Positions 1 through 12,194 of a stretch of 64,000 nucleotides of DNA are shown piece after piece. A model generated the notes under the pieces. The model was not told the origin of the DNA, ran no database searches, and worked only from the letters and a program-made list of their open reading frames with translations. The position numbers were made by a program, and so were the translations under genes. This DNA comes from Flaccisagitta enflata (taxonomy: Eukaryota > Chaetognatha > Sagittoidea > Aphragmophora), in contig OZ231126.1 of the NCBI GenBank assembly GCA_965153355.1, positions 70,618,001 to 70,682,000 of the forward strand, given 5' to 3'. How positions within the stretch are numbered: position 1 is the stretch's first letter; every line of letters starts with the position of its first letter.

Positions 1-423
1 AAGAAAGAAAGAAAAAGAGAGAGAGACAAGTCATACTAACACACAAAGAATACAAAACGACATACACTCAAAAGCAGAAACAAAACTGAAAAAATATCAA
101 AATCCGAGGACAGTATAGACTTGTAGAAACAATGCCCCAAACTGTGCATAAATTGAATAAGACAAGGAACAAAAGCGGATTAACCCGGCTCCTTGCTGAA
201 AAATTCAAAGGTGAAAGAGAAGAGCAGAAACACAGAAAACGTTGGAGTTTACCGCGTGTAAGACTGGCTGGCGTAAAAATTGTGATCAATTTTGCATGGA
301 GCAAGGAAACAAGAACGAAGAACAGATGCTTTTAACCGATACTTCAACCGTATAAGGCCATATGGACGCGCACATATATGGTTTAGGAGTGTATAGACGT
401 GGAGATGACAAAAAACCCACATG

Positions 424-487
<64 letters not shown>

Positions 488-753
488 ATGTTGTTAATGA
501 TCGTGGATTTTCGAAGGATGACTTTTTAAAGGTGAAATCGTGAGTCAGAATTTTTTTTCGAGTTATGACGCAATTCAAGACTAGGGTGGCCTAAAATGGG
601 CTCATAGTTAAATCTCATGATGCCATCAGAGAAAATGTGATGAAAAATCCAAAATTTGGGTGATCAGATAAAGTTTACTCATGGTCGCCACCCCACCCCT
701 TTCCCATAACAAAGTATGGGAAGCATTGGAAGAGGAAAACCTTCCTGTAAATA
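1..753. repeat. Low-complexity start and (GA)n microsatellite, no gene
   Basis: The window opens in a GAAA/GA tract, and a pure (GA)n run lies at about 427-486. The rest is AT-rich with no ORF showing recognisable protein character. Short ORFs here read either GA repeats or unique sequence without a domain. Confidence 0.7.
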
Positions 754-1182
754 CACGCTGTATATTGTCTTAGAACACTGCTTATAAGAACATTAGCCTC
801 AAATATGGTGAAAAAAAAAGAACATCCTAAGAATATGCCCAGGCTCAGATTTTCGCACAAAGACATTCTAAAGAACGCTTTTATTTGAGATAATTTTTTG
901 AGATTATAATTTTTTGAGATTATAATTTTTTGAGGAAACAATGAAAAAACATTGTACAGAATACTCTAACCTGAACAATTCAACCAACTACTTTCATCAT
1001 TTACATTTTTTTTTAATTTCATGACTTAACATAAACAAAAATTGTAAGACTGAGCATAAAATATACTTCCATGCTACAAAAATGCGAATGGGTTAAGAAC
1101 ATTTGAGGCTGAAAATGAGCAAAAAATAGGAACGCTGAGCCTCACTTCAAAAAACTGTGTTCTTATAAAAAAATAAGGCGTG
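754..1182. mobile_element. MITE, TA-flanked (family of the 5569-5995 copy)
   Basis: The ends are inverted: left CACGCTGTATATTG..., right reverse complement CACGCCTTATTTTT.... Both ends carry an inner TTATAAGAAC block and a GAGGCT/AGCCTC block. TA flanks both ends (752-753 and 1183-1184), as for Tc1/mariner-type non-autonomous elements. The length (429 bp) almost equals that of the copy at 5569-5995 (427 bp), and the inner TTATAAGAAC is shared, so I infer one family with diverged tips. No transposase is encoded. Confidence 0.6.
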
Positions 1183-2247
1183 TATCCTATGCAAAATAGG
1201 GGGTGGAGGTGGCGGCAATGAGTAAACTTCATCCGATTACCCCCAAATTTTGGAATTCTCATTTACGGTGGAAATGGTCTGATTTTCACCAATGCTTCAT
1301 GAATTTTGAAAATGACCCCACTTTCAGCCAGAACAGGATATCATGGGTAGAATCACAGATGATACACAGCCACTCTAGTCGCATGAAGTTGGGTGATGGA
1401 AATGGCTATCTATGCATTTGGGCAGGGGCAGTGATGCGAAATTCGCCCATATCAGCAAAAAAAAATGTTGCGGACTGCCAAATCGACCAACCGACAGACA
1501 GACCGAAAGACTCAGAGGGCTATAGGGTCGCGAGGTTGACACAACAAAATCATTTTTGTTCAATCACGATGACTTTAAAACCAGGTGAGAGGCGAATTTG
1601 CAGACTCATGAGGAAAAATGAGTTGAAATAAAGCCAAAAAGCCCATAATAAGTGTCAGAAGGTTTAAACCCAAAGAAAGAATTTATCACGTTTAAAGAAG
1701 CTGGTTTGGCGCTCGAGCTGATTGGTATATTAGGTTGGATTGCGCTTATTGTCCAAAAATAGTCAAAATATCTTCTTGGGGAGTTACCAGAATGAGAGAA
1801 CTGCATTGGAGTTTTGATCATGTTCGCCATGACACTTTTGTCTTTTGTCTTTGCTGCCAATGTTTTGCTATATAGTTGTTAACTTCGGAGTAAGAGGGCG
1901 CGTTCATCATTATGACGCGATAACAAAAAGAACAACGACACTAATACTTTTGTTTCACAAATAAATCATGTTCAGTAGTTAATTTAGATAGGACAATAAA
2001 ACTTTTTTTTTGTCTTAGAAAGAATGGCATCGGTGAAAAGTTTACTTTTTATGTCTACTTTGAGATAAAAACAAGGTCATTAGACCTAAGTCGCGTGCGT
2101 CGGCACTTTCAAAAAAAGTCAGGCAGACAGACAGACAAACGAATCTTTTTCAAAAAAACATTTAAAACAGCTGTTTACTTCTCCAAGCTTCTTCTCTACT
2201 ACTTAGAGACGTTTAAATTGCGATAAAAAAACCTTTAAAACGACTTT
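1183..2247. other. Non-coding interval with a decayed GGAC-family fragment
   Basis: Around 1425-1540 lie pieces resembling the GGAC repeat family: GGGCAGGGGCAGTGATGCGA, a run of CCGACAGACAGACCG, then GGGTCGCGAGGTTGAC. A further fragment with TCGCGTGCGTCGGCACTTTC is at about 2090-2110. No gene is supported. Confidence 0.4.
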
Positions 2248-2328
2248 GTGACGGACGGACGGACGGATGGACCGACGGACCAACGGATGGACCAAAAGTG
2301 ACTTATAGAGTCGCGTAGCACGCAACTA
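2248..2328 (+). repeat. GGAC-family repeat, 3' half
   Basis: GTGACGGACGGACGGACGG leads through GGAC/GGAT units to ACTTATAGAGTCGCG and a terminal imperfect hairpin GTCGCGTAGCACGCAAC followed by TAAAA. This matches the right-hand half of fuller copies such as 13532-13752. The left end is not recognisable. Confidence 0.6.
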
Positions 2329-3706
2329 AAAAGTTTTAGCCTTATTTCCTAATTCTACCTTCCCAGGAGCGATTTTGGTGAACCCCCCTTTAAGGGGTGT
2401 GCAGGGGTGTATATTCTTCAGTCGCTTTTTATTTCCCCCCCCCCCCTGCCTTTGATTTTCTTCCCCGCGACACTTTGCGTTGCATTTTTATATCCATAAT
2501 TTTCTTCCCCATATAGCTATAAAGATATGTACAACCTTGGAAATAAGTATACCGTTTTTTTAGTTTTGAGCCCCGACTAAAATTACAGCACTTTAAAGGT
2601 GTAAAAATTGACTTTTTTGGGGTTGTTTAAAAAAAGCTAAATTTGATACTTTGAAGAGCTATAACTTGAGCTAGGGGACAAAATTCAAAAAACCCTCTGA
2701 TGGCGCCATTTGTATTCTCATAAGCTTTCAAATGATACCTCAATCATACCCCTAGCTTCAACCTACTGGGCTGTAGGGGGTCTGCTACAGTTATCCTTGC
2801 TGAAAGTGGGGGCCTCTCGTTCAAATACGCTCTGATCTGTAATCTTTGTCAGATTATCTCCAAAATGAATGCAATCTGGTTCTTGTAGCTTTAACCGTTT
2901 AGAAATGGCAAGCAAAAGAATAAAATCATTCCTTTTCGAAAATGCGAAAAAAAATCAAGAATGAAGAAGTCAATTTTTTTATGACAGTTTCTATTAAAGA
3001 TATCTTGGATTCTAGAAAAGCTAGAAACTTTTCTAAAAAAGGGAAGTTAATCTTCATCAAAGACTCTTTAAGATGAGCGCAATCTGGGTTCTGTAGCTTT
3101 AATCATTTAGAAGTTACAAGCAAAACAATAGACATACATCCAGAATGAAATGTTCAGCAAGTTTGTTTTAGAGATGTGAAACTAGATCATCCTTAACAAA
3201 ATAAAGAGCTTTGTAAAGTGCATGAAATATGGAAAACCTCAATCATCTGTAAGGTAAAAACATCATACAACGACCTATCACTTTCAATAAAATGTTTTGG
3301 TCAATCTTTGGTGAATTAATCAATGAATTGCCTAGGTTTCGGTATACTTTTTTCCAAGGTTGTAGTTAAGGTTTGAATGGTATTAAATTGTGTTTTACCA
3401 ATTGAGTTTTATGATTTAATACTGTAAAAAGTTATTTGCCCCAAATTTCTTTTTTTTTTCTCTTTTTTCCCCTGTTGATTTCCTTCCCCATCTCCAGACC
3501 CTTTGATTTTTCCCCCCCCCACTGGGGGGGGGGGGAACTCAAAAATATACAGGCCTGGGGGTGTGTGGCACCATCGAAAAAAGGCCAAATTTTTGACTAT
3601 TTACCTTGTATTCTTCACTTTTTCTCAACAGATTGGTAAAAAACCTTGGGGCTGGTCTTGTTTTAAGGCCAATTAGTAGTAAAATATGAAATAAGGAGAA
3701 CTCGCA
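2329..3706. other. AT-rich interval with C homopolymers, no gene
   Basis: Homopolymeric C/G tracts sit at about 2437-2448 and 3512-3536. The remainder is AT-rich without convincing coding potential. ORFs at 3436-3781 are composed of T/C runs. Confidence 0.6.
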
Positions 3707-4030
3707 GGTAGGGGCCCCCAGGGAGCCCTCTAGGGGTCCGTGTAGGGCCACCAAATGGCCAAAATAGGTGAAAACGGCCAAAAAAAAGAGGTTTTCTTTT
3801 GATGGTTCATCTAAAATGTCATTGAGGAGGAAAATTTTATTTCAAGATACTATCATCTGGTGTGGGTCCCATCTGAGGGGCCCCAAAAGTCACAAAATAG
3901 GCAAAAATGACCAAAATCCTAATATTATTCACAATTTTTAATCCCATTTGCAGTCAGCGGACAAAACACAATAGGTATATATATCACTCCATTGGTTTTG
4001 ATCCAACCCACTGATGTTGAACAGAATGCT
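3707..4030 (+). repeat. Dispersed repeat shared with 55518-55790 and 63928-64000
   Basis: From GGGGCCCCCAGGGAGCC through GGGCCACCAAATGGCC, GATGGTTCATCT, ATTGAGGAGGAAAATTTT and CAAGATACTATCATCTGGTG to AATAGGCAAAAATGACC, this is near-identical to 55518-55790. The right portion (CAGTCAGCGGACAAAACAC..., GGTATATATATCA) reappears at the last 73 bases of the window. The copies therefore share different sub-blocks of a longer repeat. Confidence 0.7.
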
Positions 4031-4098
4031 GAAAACAACAACTGGTTGTTGAAATTACAGCCGGCTGTTAAGTAACAAAGTTGGCAAAAATCACTTCA

Positions 4099-6080
4099 GG
4101 CAGTCAATCTTCGACTGGCAAAGGAGATCGCCGATAATGCCGACGCTGTCAAGGCGGCAAAATCTGCAAAGAGGAAAGTCGATACAGCGGAGAGGGAGAC
4201 GGCAAAAGGTTCAATTCTCATTGCAATATCAATGAGAGAGAGACAATTCACGCTTCTCAATTTAGCTTTTTTATGGAAATAGAATAAAGTTTGAGCAAAA
4301 CTCCATTATTGCAGATGTCTTTTGATGTTATTTGGTTGTTTCTTTGTTAAAAGTTCATTCTTTGAGTGAAATTTATCTCTGAGAGCTTTTTCATTGAGAA
4401 AACGTAATGAATAGGTGCTGCGTCTGTAAGGTCGCATGGCCTACAGGAATATAGCGTTTGATTGAAATCAAGTTTCTATGCAAAACCCAATTTAGCTTTC
4501 AAATGCAATCTCGCAACTTTTTAGGAAGTTTTATTTTCCAATGGTTGGTCACTACATTGGTCCGTCTTTCTGCTGGTGCCTCCATACATCGCACCCGCTC
4601 TCAAATGCTACTCTTGATGTTGTGATAAAAAAATGAGACTGAAATTCATGAAACACTGATTTGACCCTATGGCCCAAAATTAACATCCGCATTTGTGGAG
4701 TTGCCTTACAAACTCCATTGTATTTCCACCTATAATCGAGGGTGAATTAGACAGTTAGACAAAATAGCAGTAGAAAGGCAAGCGCTAGTTTGAATGAATG
4801 AGGGAAGCGTTCAAAACGACCAACACACTAGTTTTTGAATCATGTCTGACCATTGACAGTGAAACTTACTGACAGCCAGATATAGATAAGTGGACCGCAC
4901 GGTACATGGACCGATGTTCAAAGAGACTGAGAGAGACGAGTAGAAAGACAGTCAAATGCAATGAGGAGATATGTATGAGCGGAGAAGTAGATACAATGTA
5001 TAATGAAAAAGATGGACAGACAGAGAAACAGAAATGAGACAGACAAACTTGATAAGAGAATTATGTTGCATAATCTCAGCGAAAGCAAAACTGCGCAAAG
5101 AAGAGGAAAAGAACGAGGTGCTCCAAGAGACCCTCAAACGCGACTACAACAATAAGCGTTACTACAAAAAGGTCAACGAAGAGCTGTCAACGAAGTTGGA
5201 AACCGCGGAAGCAACGGCGCGTGAGGCCTATGAAGGGGAGAACCGGCGTCTAAAAGACGAAAACAAGGAAATGCGCACTGAAATCAGCGACATGCAATGT
5301 GATTACGATTTGCTTCAAGAAGAGGTTGGCCAACTGAGGGAGGAGGTAGGGGAGGGGGCGCAGGTAGTGCAGACGGATCGCGGAGATCGGAGGTCAATAC
5401 ACTCCAGAGTTTCGCAATCTTATTTATAAATTGCTTGCTCGCAATATTCCTCATGATAAGATTCCAGGTGCAATCGAGGATGTCCTAGGGTTTGCAGGCA
5501 AAAAGGCATCTCACATTCCATCTGTCCCGACAATCGGCAAAATGAACGTCAAACGCCTTGGCGTTGTACACTTTTTTTTTTTATAAGAACGTCATTTTTT
5601 TTTCGAAGGCTTCATGTTCTTATTTTTGAGGCCAAATGAAGCTTTCAACGTTCTTAACGGGTTCTTAATTTAAAATACTATATAAACTATAAGGAACCTT
5701 TTAATATACTATTATTTGATTGTATTAAATATATTTTTATTGAATACTATTAAAACAAATGCTAAACATTAATGTCTGGGGATATTTTCTTGGTATTTAT
5801 ATTAGAAATTAAAAGATTTTATTTTGATTATACTAAAATGCTAGTGTTTTGTTAATGTTTTTTAAATATTACTTAATGCGAATTTTTTTTCTAAAAATTT
5901 GAAGCCTTCGTATGTTCTTAAGATGTTCTTAATTTTGGGGCCATTCGAAGCCTTGATGTTCTTATAAACTAGGTTCTTATAAAAAAAAAAAAGTGTATCT
6001 CAAATTCAATTGGGAGAAGTGCTGAACACCGACGGTCTTACACTTTGCACCGACGAGACGGCAAAATGTGGACACAAAGG
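4099..6080 (+). pseudogene. Decayed transposon-type protein with coiled coil, disrupted by a MITE
   Basis: Three blocks read as protein. Block 1 (about 4101-4208) encodes an Ala/Lys/Glu-rich helix including LAKEIADNADAVKAAKS and ends at a possible donor (AAAG|GTTCAA). Block 2 (about 5079-5566) starts after a possible acceptor (ATCTCAG|CGAAAG), encodes a strongly heptad-like coiled coil (KAKLRKEEEKNEVLQE...), then after a frameshift near 5380 continues with YTPEFRNLIYKLLARNIP and KMNVKRLGVV. Block 3 (about 5998-6079) continues with SQIQLGEVLNTDGLTLCTDE and TAKCGHKG and may end at a donor (AAAG|GTTTTT). The MITE at 5569-5995 falls exactly between VKRLGVV and SQIQLG. The TDxTxKxGH pattern resembles repetitive transposon-associated proteins of invertebrates, but I cannot name the family. 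The frameshift and insertion argue it is dead. Confidence 0.5.
5569..5995. mobile_element. 427 bp MITE with TA target duplication
   Basis: Inverted ends of about 22 bp, CACTTTTTTTTTTTATAAGA on both strands, extend imperfectly into TTCGAAGGCTTCATGTTCTT against the complement of the right end. TA flanks both sides (5567-5568 and 5996-5997), typical of Tc1/mariner-type elements. The inside is AT-rich and non-coding. The insertion splits a protein-like reading frame, so the event is later than that sequence. Confidence 0.85.
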
Positions 6081-6098
6081 TTTTTCTTTATATTCATT

Positions 6099-6800
<702 letters not shown>

Positions 6801-7303
6801 ATTGTATCATTCCCACTTTATTTCCTTAAATCTGTCTATTTGTCGGTCAATTTATGAAATTCTTTACATTCTTTCAATTATTCTTTTCCTGAATTTTGTG
6901 ACTAAAAATTGCCATCAACCATTTTTTTGTTGCCACTTGCACATAGCCGTATCACGACGCGAAAAAAACCTACCAGCACGCAAATTCTCGCTTCCATCTC
7001 CCTTTCATCTCGCTCTCGAAATGCCCCTCTCATCAAGATCACTGTCAAGTAATAGGCCTTTCACTGTTACAGCCTCGTAAGTAAATTAAGTCTCGCTCCT
7101 CTCGCCCCCACGTTCTTTACAACTGAATCTTTGGGCGACTTTCCTCTGTATAGCCATTTTTCATGCGCGAAAAGTTTCCAAACAATTTGAGTGAATCTGC
7201 GTCAAAGTGAACGTTCAACTACGTAGTTGTGGGTGAATGTTAAAGAGGAGAGTGCGAGAGGAGAACGAATGTTTCTTATTCATTTCATTTTCTTGTTTGG
7301 TTT

Positions 7304-7462
7304 TCTGATTTTCTGGTTGCGGACATGCAATTCTACATGAGGCTATGTCTGTCCATTGGTCTGATTGTCGGTCCGTCTGTGGTGATTGAGTTGAAAAGTG
7401 GATGAATGAGCACTCAAGATAGGGGGGGGTGTGGATGGGAGTTGGATGCCCCTGCCCAACAG
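7304..7462 (-). repeat. GGAC-family repeat, minus orientation, diverged
   Basis: Read on the minus strand it runs from GTTGGGCAGGGGCATCC, through a GGAC/CAGAC tract (complement of GTCCATTGGTCTGATTGTCG), to a terminal imperfect hairpin with stem TTGC...GCAA. It matches the similarly oriented copy at 13033-13232. Confidence 0.55.
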
Positions 7463-7512
7463 TACGCCACAATAATGAGAGTTTTTTGAGACCCCGCATT
7501 ACTGGTTCGGTA

Positions 7513-8066
7513 CAGTAGATCTCGTCTAGACTTGAGATAACGGGGGCAAGTATTGAAGGAAAACAAATGAACCCAGAAGAGTCATATTTTAAACATAGAC
7601 TAATAACGGGATGCTTTATTACCCATGATAGTTGGTTGCCATGGAAACACATTTCCATGTATTTTCGCTAAAGTATCAATATTTTGAGAGATTTTTTTAG
7701 GGAACATTGCTTAGAATAAAATTTGCTACAACTTTCCCACAGTATGTTCTGTAAGAATGTCGCTCGTTTAGCGGTTGCTAGGGGTTGTCACACATGGATA
7801 CGCTCCCTAGCAACGGCCAAACAAGTTTCATTCTTACAGAACATACTGTGGGAAAGTTGTAACAAATTGTATTTTAAGCAATGTTCCCTAAAAAAATCTC
7901 TCAAAATATTGATACTTTTGCGAGAATACATGAAAATGTGTTTCCAGCTATCATGGGGAATTAAGCATCCTTTGATTAGTCTATAATCCAAATATCGCTT
8001 CCCTGCCTTCATTTGTCTTTCCACAATGCTTGCCCCCGTTATCTCAAGTCTAGACAAGATCTACTG
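7513..8066. mobile_element. Fold-back MITE with arms of about 270 bp
   Basis: Nearly the whole 554 bp is one imperfect palindrome centred near 7790. Ends are CAGTAGATCTCGTCTAGACT and the complement of CTAGACAAGATCTACTG. TA flanks both ends (7511-7512, 8067-8068). The arms share CTTGAGATAACGGGGGCA, TCAATATTTTGAGAGATTTT and ACTTTCCCACAGTATGTTCT. The central loop holds a further palindrome-like pair, GCTCGTTTAGCGGTTGCTAG against CTAGCAACGGCC. ORFs on either strand are incidental. Confidence 0.85.
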
Positions 8067-8162
8067 TACATATTCCTGTAGTCCTGATGTGAGCGCTCAG
8101 TCGCATTCGAATATCAACGTCAATCGTCAATTTAAAATGCTCGTAACGGAGTTTCGTCAACT

Positions 8163-8191
8163 ATAAGAAAGAGAGAGAACGAGAGAGAGAG

Positions 8192-8274
<83 letters not shown>
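8163..8274. repeat. (GA)n microsatellite
   Basis: Uninterrupted GA dinucleotides follow a short GAGAGAACGAGAG start. The long Leu-Ser ORF on the minus strand is translated microsatellite. Confidence 0.95.
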
Positions 8275-8276
<2 letters not shown>

Positions 8277-8394
8277 CAACTTCACTTCCTCCTTATGATT
8301 ACATACGCGACGGCATAGTTTTACCATTACTTTGAGGCAGTCTGTTTTATTTCGATTGGAAACATCTTTATCATAAAAATTTGTCATACAGAAA

Positions 8395-8598
8395 ACAAGG
8401 CCGGATACACGGCTACCGAAGTCGCGCGCGGGTGGGCAGGGGCCATATTTGAGGTCACCAGACCATTTGGGCAGGAGTAGTGAGGTCAAAAAAATAAAAT
8501 CATAAAAAAAAGTAAAGTGTGACCAACCGACCAACCGACCGACCGACCGACCGACCGACGGACAAAGCGGGTTGTAGAGTCGCGTGCACGCAACTAAA
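8395..8598 (+). repeat. GGAC-family repeat, full-length copy
   Basis: The left end ACAAGGCCGGATACACGGCT is followed by AGTCGCGCGCGGGTGGGCAG, then TTTGGGCAGGAGTAGTGAGG and an A-rich block. After GTAAAGTGTGACC comes a CCGA-type tetranucleotide tract, then AAAGCGGGTTGTAGAGTCGC and the terminal hairpin GTCGCGTGCACGCAAC followed by TAAA. Confidence 0.85.
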
Positions 8599-10487
8599 GA
8601 TTGATGAAAGAATAGGTCGCTCCCGATCGCTCCAAAAGTTGATAGCGAATTTTTTTTTTTCTACTCTTGTAAGCTTTATGTGTAGAAGTTCCAATACTCA
8701 AGGCAAATGTCACGGTTCCACAGCATGCTTGAGGGCCCGACTTTCTGCCAATCTATGTTGGCCCAAGCTTCAGATACAGCATTATAAACGAATTAAATGG
8801 TTCAAAGACATTCATAACTACCCAGTGTACAATTTCAAACCATTTTTTGTGACCCTCCCTACCCCTAGAGGGTCTAAAAATTTGTTCAAAGAGCTCTTTT
8901 TGGCGTGTCTCCATTCTGTCTGCTGTAAGAAATAGCAAGAAAGACCAATCAAAAAATGTCGCATCTTATGATATTATGAGTGTTTATCAACTAGTATCAA
9001 TCCCACAGGATATACAAAAAAAATCAACTCACTACTCAATCAATAAGTTATAAAAAAATGGTATAAAAATCAAATTTACCCCTTCTCGATTTTTTTACTT
9101 TTTTTCTCTCAAGATTGAATGTTATGATATTTATTTTTTTAAACCTCATTTATCTTAAACATTAAGCATTTTTTTTCTTGCAATTCGATGGACAACAACT
9201 TGAAGGACATTTCCCTCCATTTTCATGTTATTGGGTTGATCCTATGCAGAGAAATGGTTTTTTTCTTGGAGCGCATCAATTCGCGCACACCCCCAAACTT
9301 GATCCTAACGCATACCTAACGCTTTAAATATGCCACTATGGTGTGAAAATGAAACAATTCACATAAAATCTGACCACACCATGTGAAAGAGCGTGAAATT
9401 TTGATTCTCCTCTGATAATTTGAAACCTTAACTCTCAGGCATTTCGTCACAATGAAATTTTACATTTTGTTGGTCCTGAAGTGTGAACAGAATTGATACG
9501 CTCATCGACGGCTCATCGTAGTTAATTCTTTGTTTCCACACAGCGCTTCTCACACAAATGCGCGATGCTTTTGTGTCTTAATTTGGTAAAATTTCTTAAA
9601 ATTAAAATTGGCATATCTCAGGAACTGTTTGAGCTAGCCCATTGAAATTTTGCATGGTTGATACCTAGACCAAAAGGGTCCGTTGCCTAGATTCTGATGC
9701 AACCTAAAAAATGTTATGCAGTCCAACCAGACCAACCAGCCTACCAGCTGAAAAAATCAAAACATGGCATAACTTCCATAATAATTGTCCGATCTGGTTG
9801 AAATTTTGTATGAAGCTTCCTTTAAAGGTTCCTCATCACTGGCTTGAATAAGCGCTTGGGTAAAAAAATTTTTCTCCAACAGCCCACCCAGCCAGAAATG
9901 GTACTTATAGAGATTTTTTTAAAAAACTAAAAAGTCAAAAATTTCTTAGCAACATATGATCACACATGAGTGCTTGAACGTTATCAATAAGAATTTTACT
10001 GTCATATTGATTTCTTTATTGTATTTAGCTAATTTCTTAAGTAATAAAACTGCCTATAATACCTTTTTAAGCCTAAGTTGCATGAAAAATGAGCATACTT
10101 AAGAAAATCCAAGTATGGATCCATATGTAATAATAGCTAGGCTACATAATGATGTATGATTTTCTTCAATTTTCCAACATGTAAAATTGACGAATTCCAC
10201 CCGTCCTCAGTTGGCTTAGCATGACACCAGCCTCAATGCATTCACCGACCCCATACGATTCTTCTGAGACAGGTTTTTTGCTATAAATCTTGCGGATGGA
10301 AACACATTTTTCGCTCCCCGCTCTTGTCCGTTTCTTCCTATTATAATTCACGTTGTGAGACAGATGGATGAACAGACGGATGAACAGACGGATGAAATGA
10401 CTGATTAGAAAAGGAGGCTCTCAAAACATGTTGGTTGATCATTTGTTTCACCGTGGCCATAAATAGCCGAGAAACAGTTTTTTTGCA
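8599..10487. other. AT-rich interval, no gene seen
   Basis: Unique-looking AT-rich sequence with short homopolymers. The longest ORFs (for example 8519-8935 and 10166-10351) begin in repeat or show no domain, and they lack splice-consistent continuation. Confidence 0.55.
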
Positions 10488-10610
10488 CAGGCATAATGGA
10501 CAGACTGACGGACCAACCAACCAAGGGACGGATGGACGGATGGACGGATGGACGGACAGATGGAAGGACAGACCTTCTTATAGAGATGCGTTCCTGATGG
10601 ACGCATCTAA
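10488..10610 (+). repeat. GGAC-family repeat, GATGCG subtype, 3' half
   Basis: CAGACTGACGGACCAACC and a GGAC/GGAT tract lead to CTTCTTATAGAGATGCG and a terminal hairpin with stem AGATGCG/CGCATCT (loop TTCCTGATGGA), then AAAA. The stem differs from the GTCGCG subtype but remains fully paired. Confidence 0.7.
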
Positions 10611-10856
10611 AAAGAGGAGTATTAACAAAATGATTTTTCACTTTGACAGGCTGTAACTTATAAACCGTTTGAGATAGAGACCTGGGAATCGTCCAGAATG
10701 AAAGATTTTTTGAAAACCTTAAAGATTCCTTTGTCTGTTAAAAGTTTGCCCCTGCCCACCACACGCGAGTGGGGCAGCCGTGTATCCAGCAGGGTGGGGG
10801 TTGGGAGGTCATAGGTGTCATGAGCTTATGTAATTCTATTAACTACCTCCATTTAT

Positions 10857-11050
10857 TATAAAAAAAGGTATACCAAGTTTCATGACTTCTGGCAAGTCCC
10901 TGATAGGGCCGCCACCCCTCCATTTTTAAAAAGCAAAAAGGTTTACAAAAATTTGCTCCCATTGAATCCTATGATGATTGAAGGGGGGTGGCGGCCCTAC
11001 CAGGAACATGTCAGAAGGTCATGAAACTTGGTATACCTTTTTATCATAAT
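10857..11050. repeat. Hairpin repeat with arms of about 65 bp
   Basis: The left arm (ATAAAAAAAGGTATACCAAG ... TAGGGCCGCCACCCCTCC) and right arm (GGGGGTGGCGGCCCTACC ... CTTGGTATACCTTTTTATCA) are inverted copies around an AT-rich loop. No target duplication is evident, so a MITE is possible but not proven. Confidence 0.7.
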
Positions 11051-11930
11051 TTTTCAAAAAATCGATTCAGATTTTTTTAAACTCAAAATGTATTAATAGC
11101 AAAGCCTTCTGCAATTGTCAACTTTGTGGGAGTAAAAATAACAGAGTTCTGAATTTCCAAATATGATACTTTTACCCCCTACCTTGACCCCTTAAAATCC
11201 GACCTCCGGTGACCAAAGGCGGCAATAGAACCGATATACTGGTGTCAAGTATACACAAACCCACCTCCTAGGGGCTGCTTCAAACTTTGCATCACTTTGA
11301 AAAAAAAAAAAGAAATGGTTGCATTTTCAAATTCCTAATTTGCATTATTTAGGCATGAATATGAATTAACATATCTCAGTCAAAAACAGTGTAATGATCA
11401 TGATTTTTGGAACTTAGGCACCTCAAGCCATGTACTGCATGTACTTCAGGAAAGGAAATTTTAGTGAAGGCTCTTTTCGAATGGCACTATAACAGAGTCA
11501 AAGGTTGTTTTTATGAAATCTTACGAGAACTTAGTGTGGACAAAACTACAAATGAGTCCTTGAACATAAGTACAACAGGGCTGTAGCTGAAAAAAGATGT
11601 TTAAATGAAGTAACTTTTATTCAATTATGACTGAGGATCCTGTAGTACAATTTTATGTGCACCCCCCTCACATCCCATAGAAAATGTACAGGAGGGAATT
11701 TGGGTTATTCTCCTCCTTATATTTTACTATGGGAAAAGGCGTGGGTGGTGGCTCAGATTTTGCATTATCCATTGGGTCTGAAAATTTAGGGGGTGTCTCT
11801 TACCATCAGATGATACACATGTAGGATGAATTGTTGCACATGTCACATAGCTAGCAAAAGTAACCGATCTGAGCGCATCGTGTCAAAAGCCCCCGGGCTG
11901 ATGTAGACAGAAAGAGGGGACATCAGGCTT
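11051..11930. other. Interval with no gene seen
   Basis: Mixed-composition sequence with stops in all frames and no recognisable repeat family. Confidence 0.5.
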
Positions 11931-11932
11931 CC

Positions 11933-11980
11933 AGTCTCAATCTCAGTCTCAGTCTCAGTCTCAGTCTCAGTCTCAGTCTA
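11933..11980. repeat. (TCTCAG)n hexanucleotide microsatellite
   Basis: About eight units of TCTCAG/TCAATC type in direct succession. Confidence 0.9.
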
Positions 11981-12194
11981 ATCCTCTTATTTTGTCAATT
12001 GGAAAATGTTTTGATCAGCAATTTTAATCTTTTATTTTTTGAAGGATGAGTCTTTGATTGTGTAATGACTCTGATCTTCTTGACAAAACAAAAGACATGA
12101 CAGCCTGGGACTAGAATTTTCGTCAGGATTTACCGGTTGACTTACCTCAAATTATGTCCTAAACTTTTCATATGAACATAATTACTTTCATCCA

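Noticed and set aside
6945-7080. Further exon of the pseudogene after the CTTT tract
   Set aside because: The translation (Ser/Arg/Pro-rich) shows no continuity with the upstream protein.
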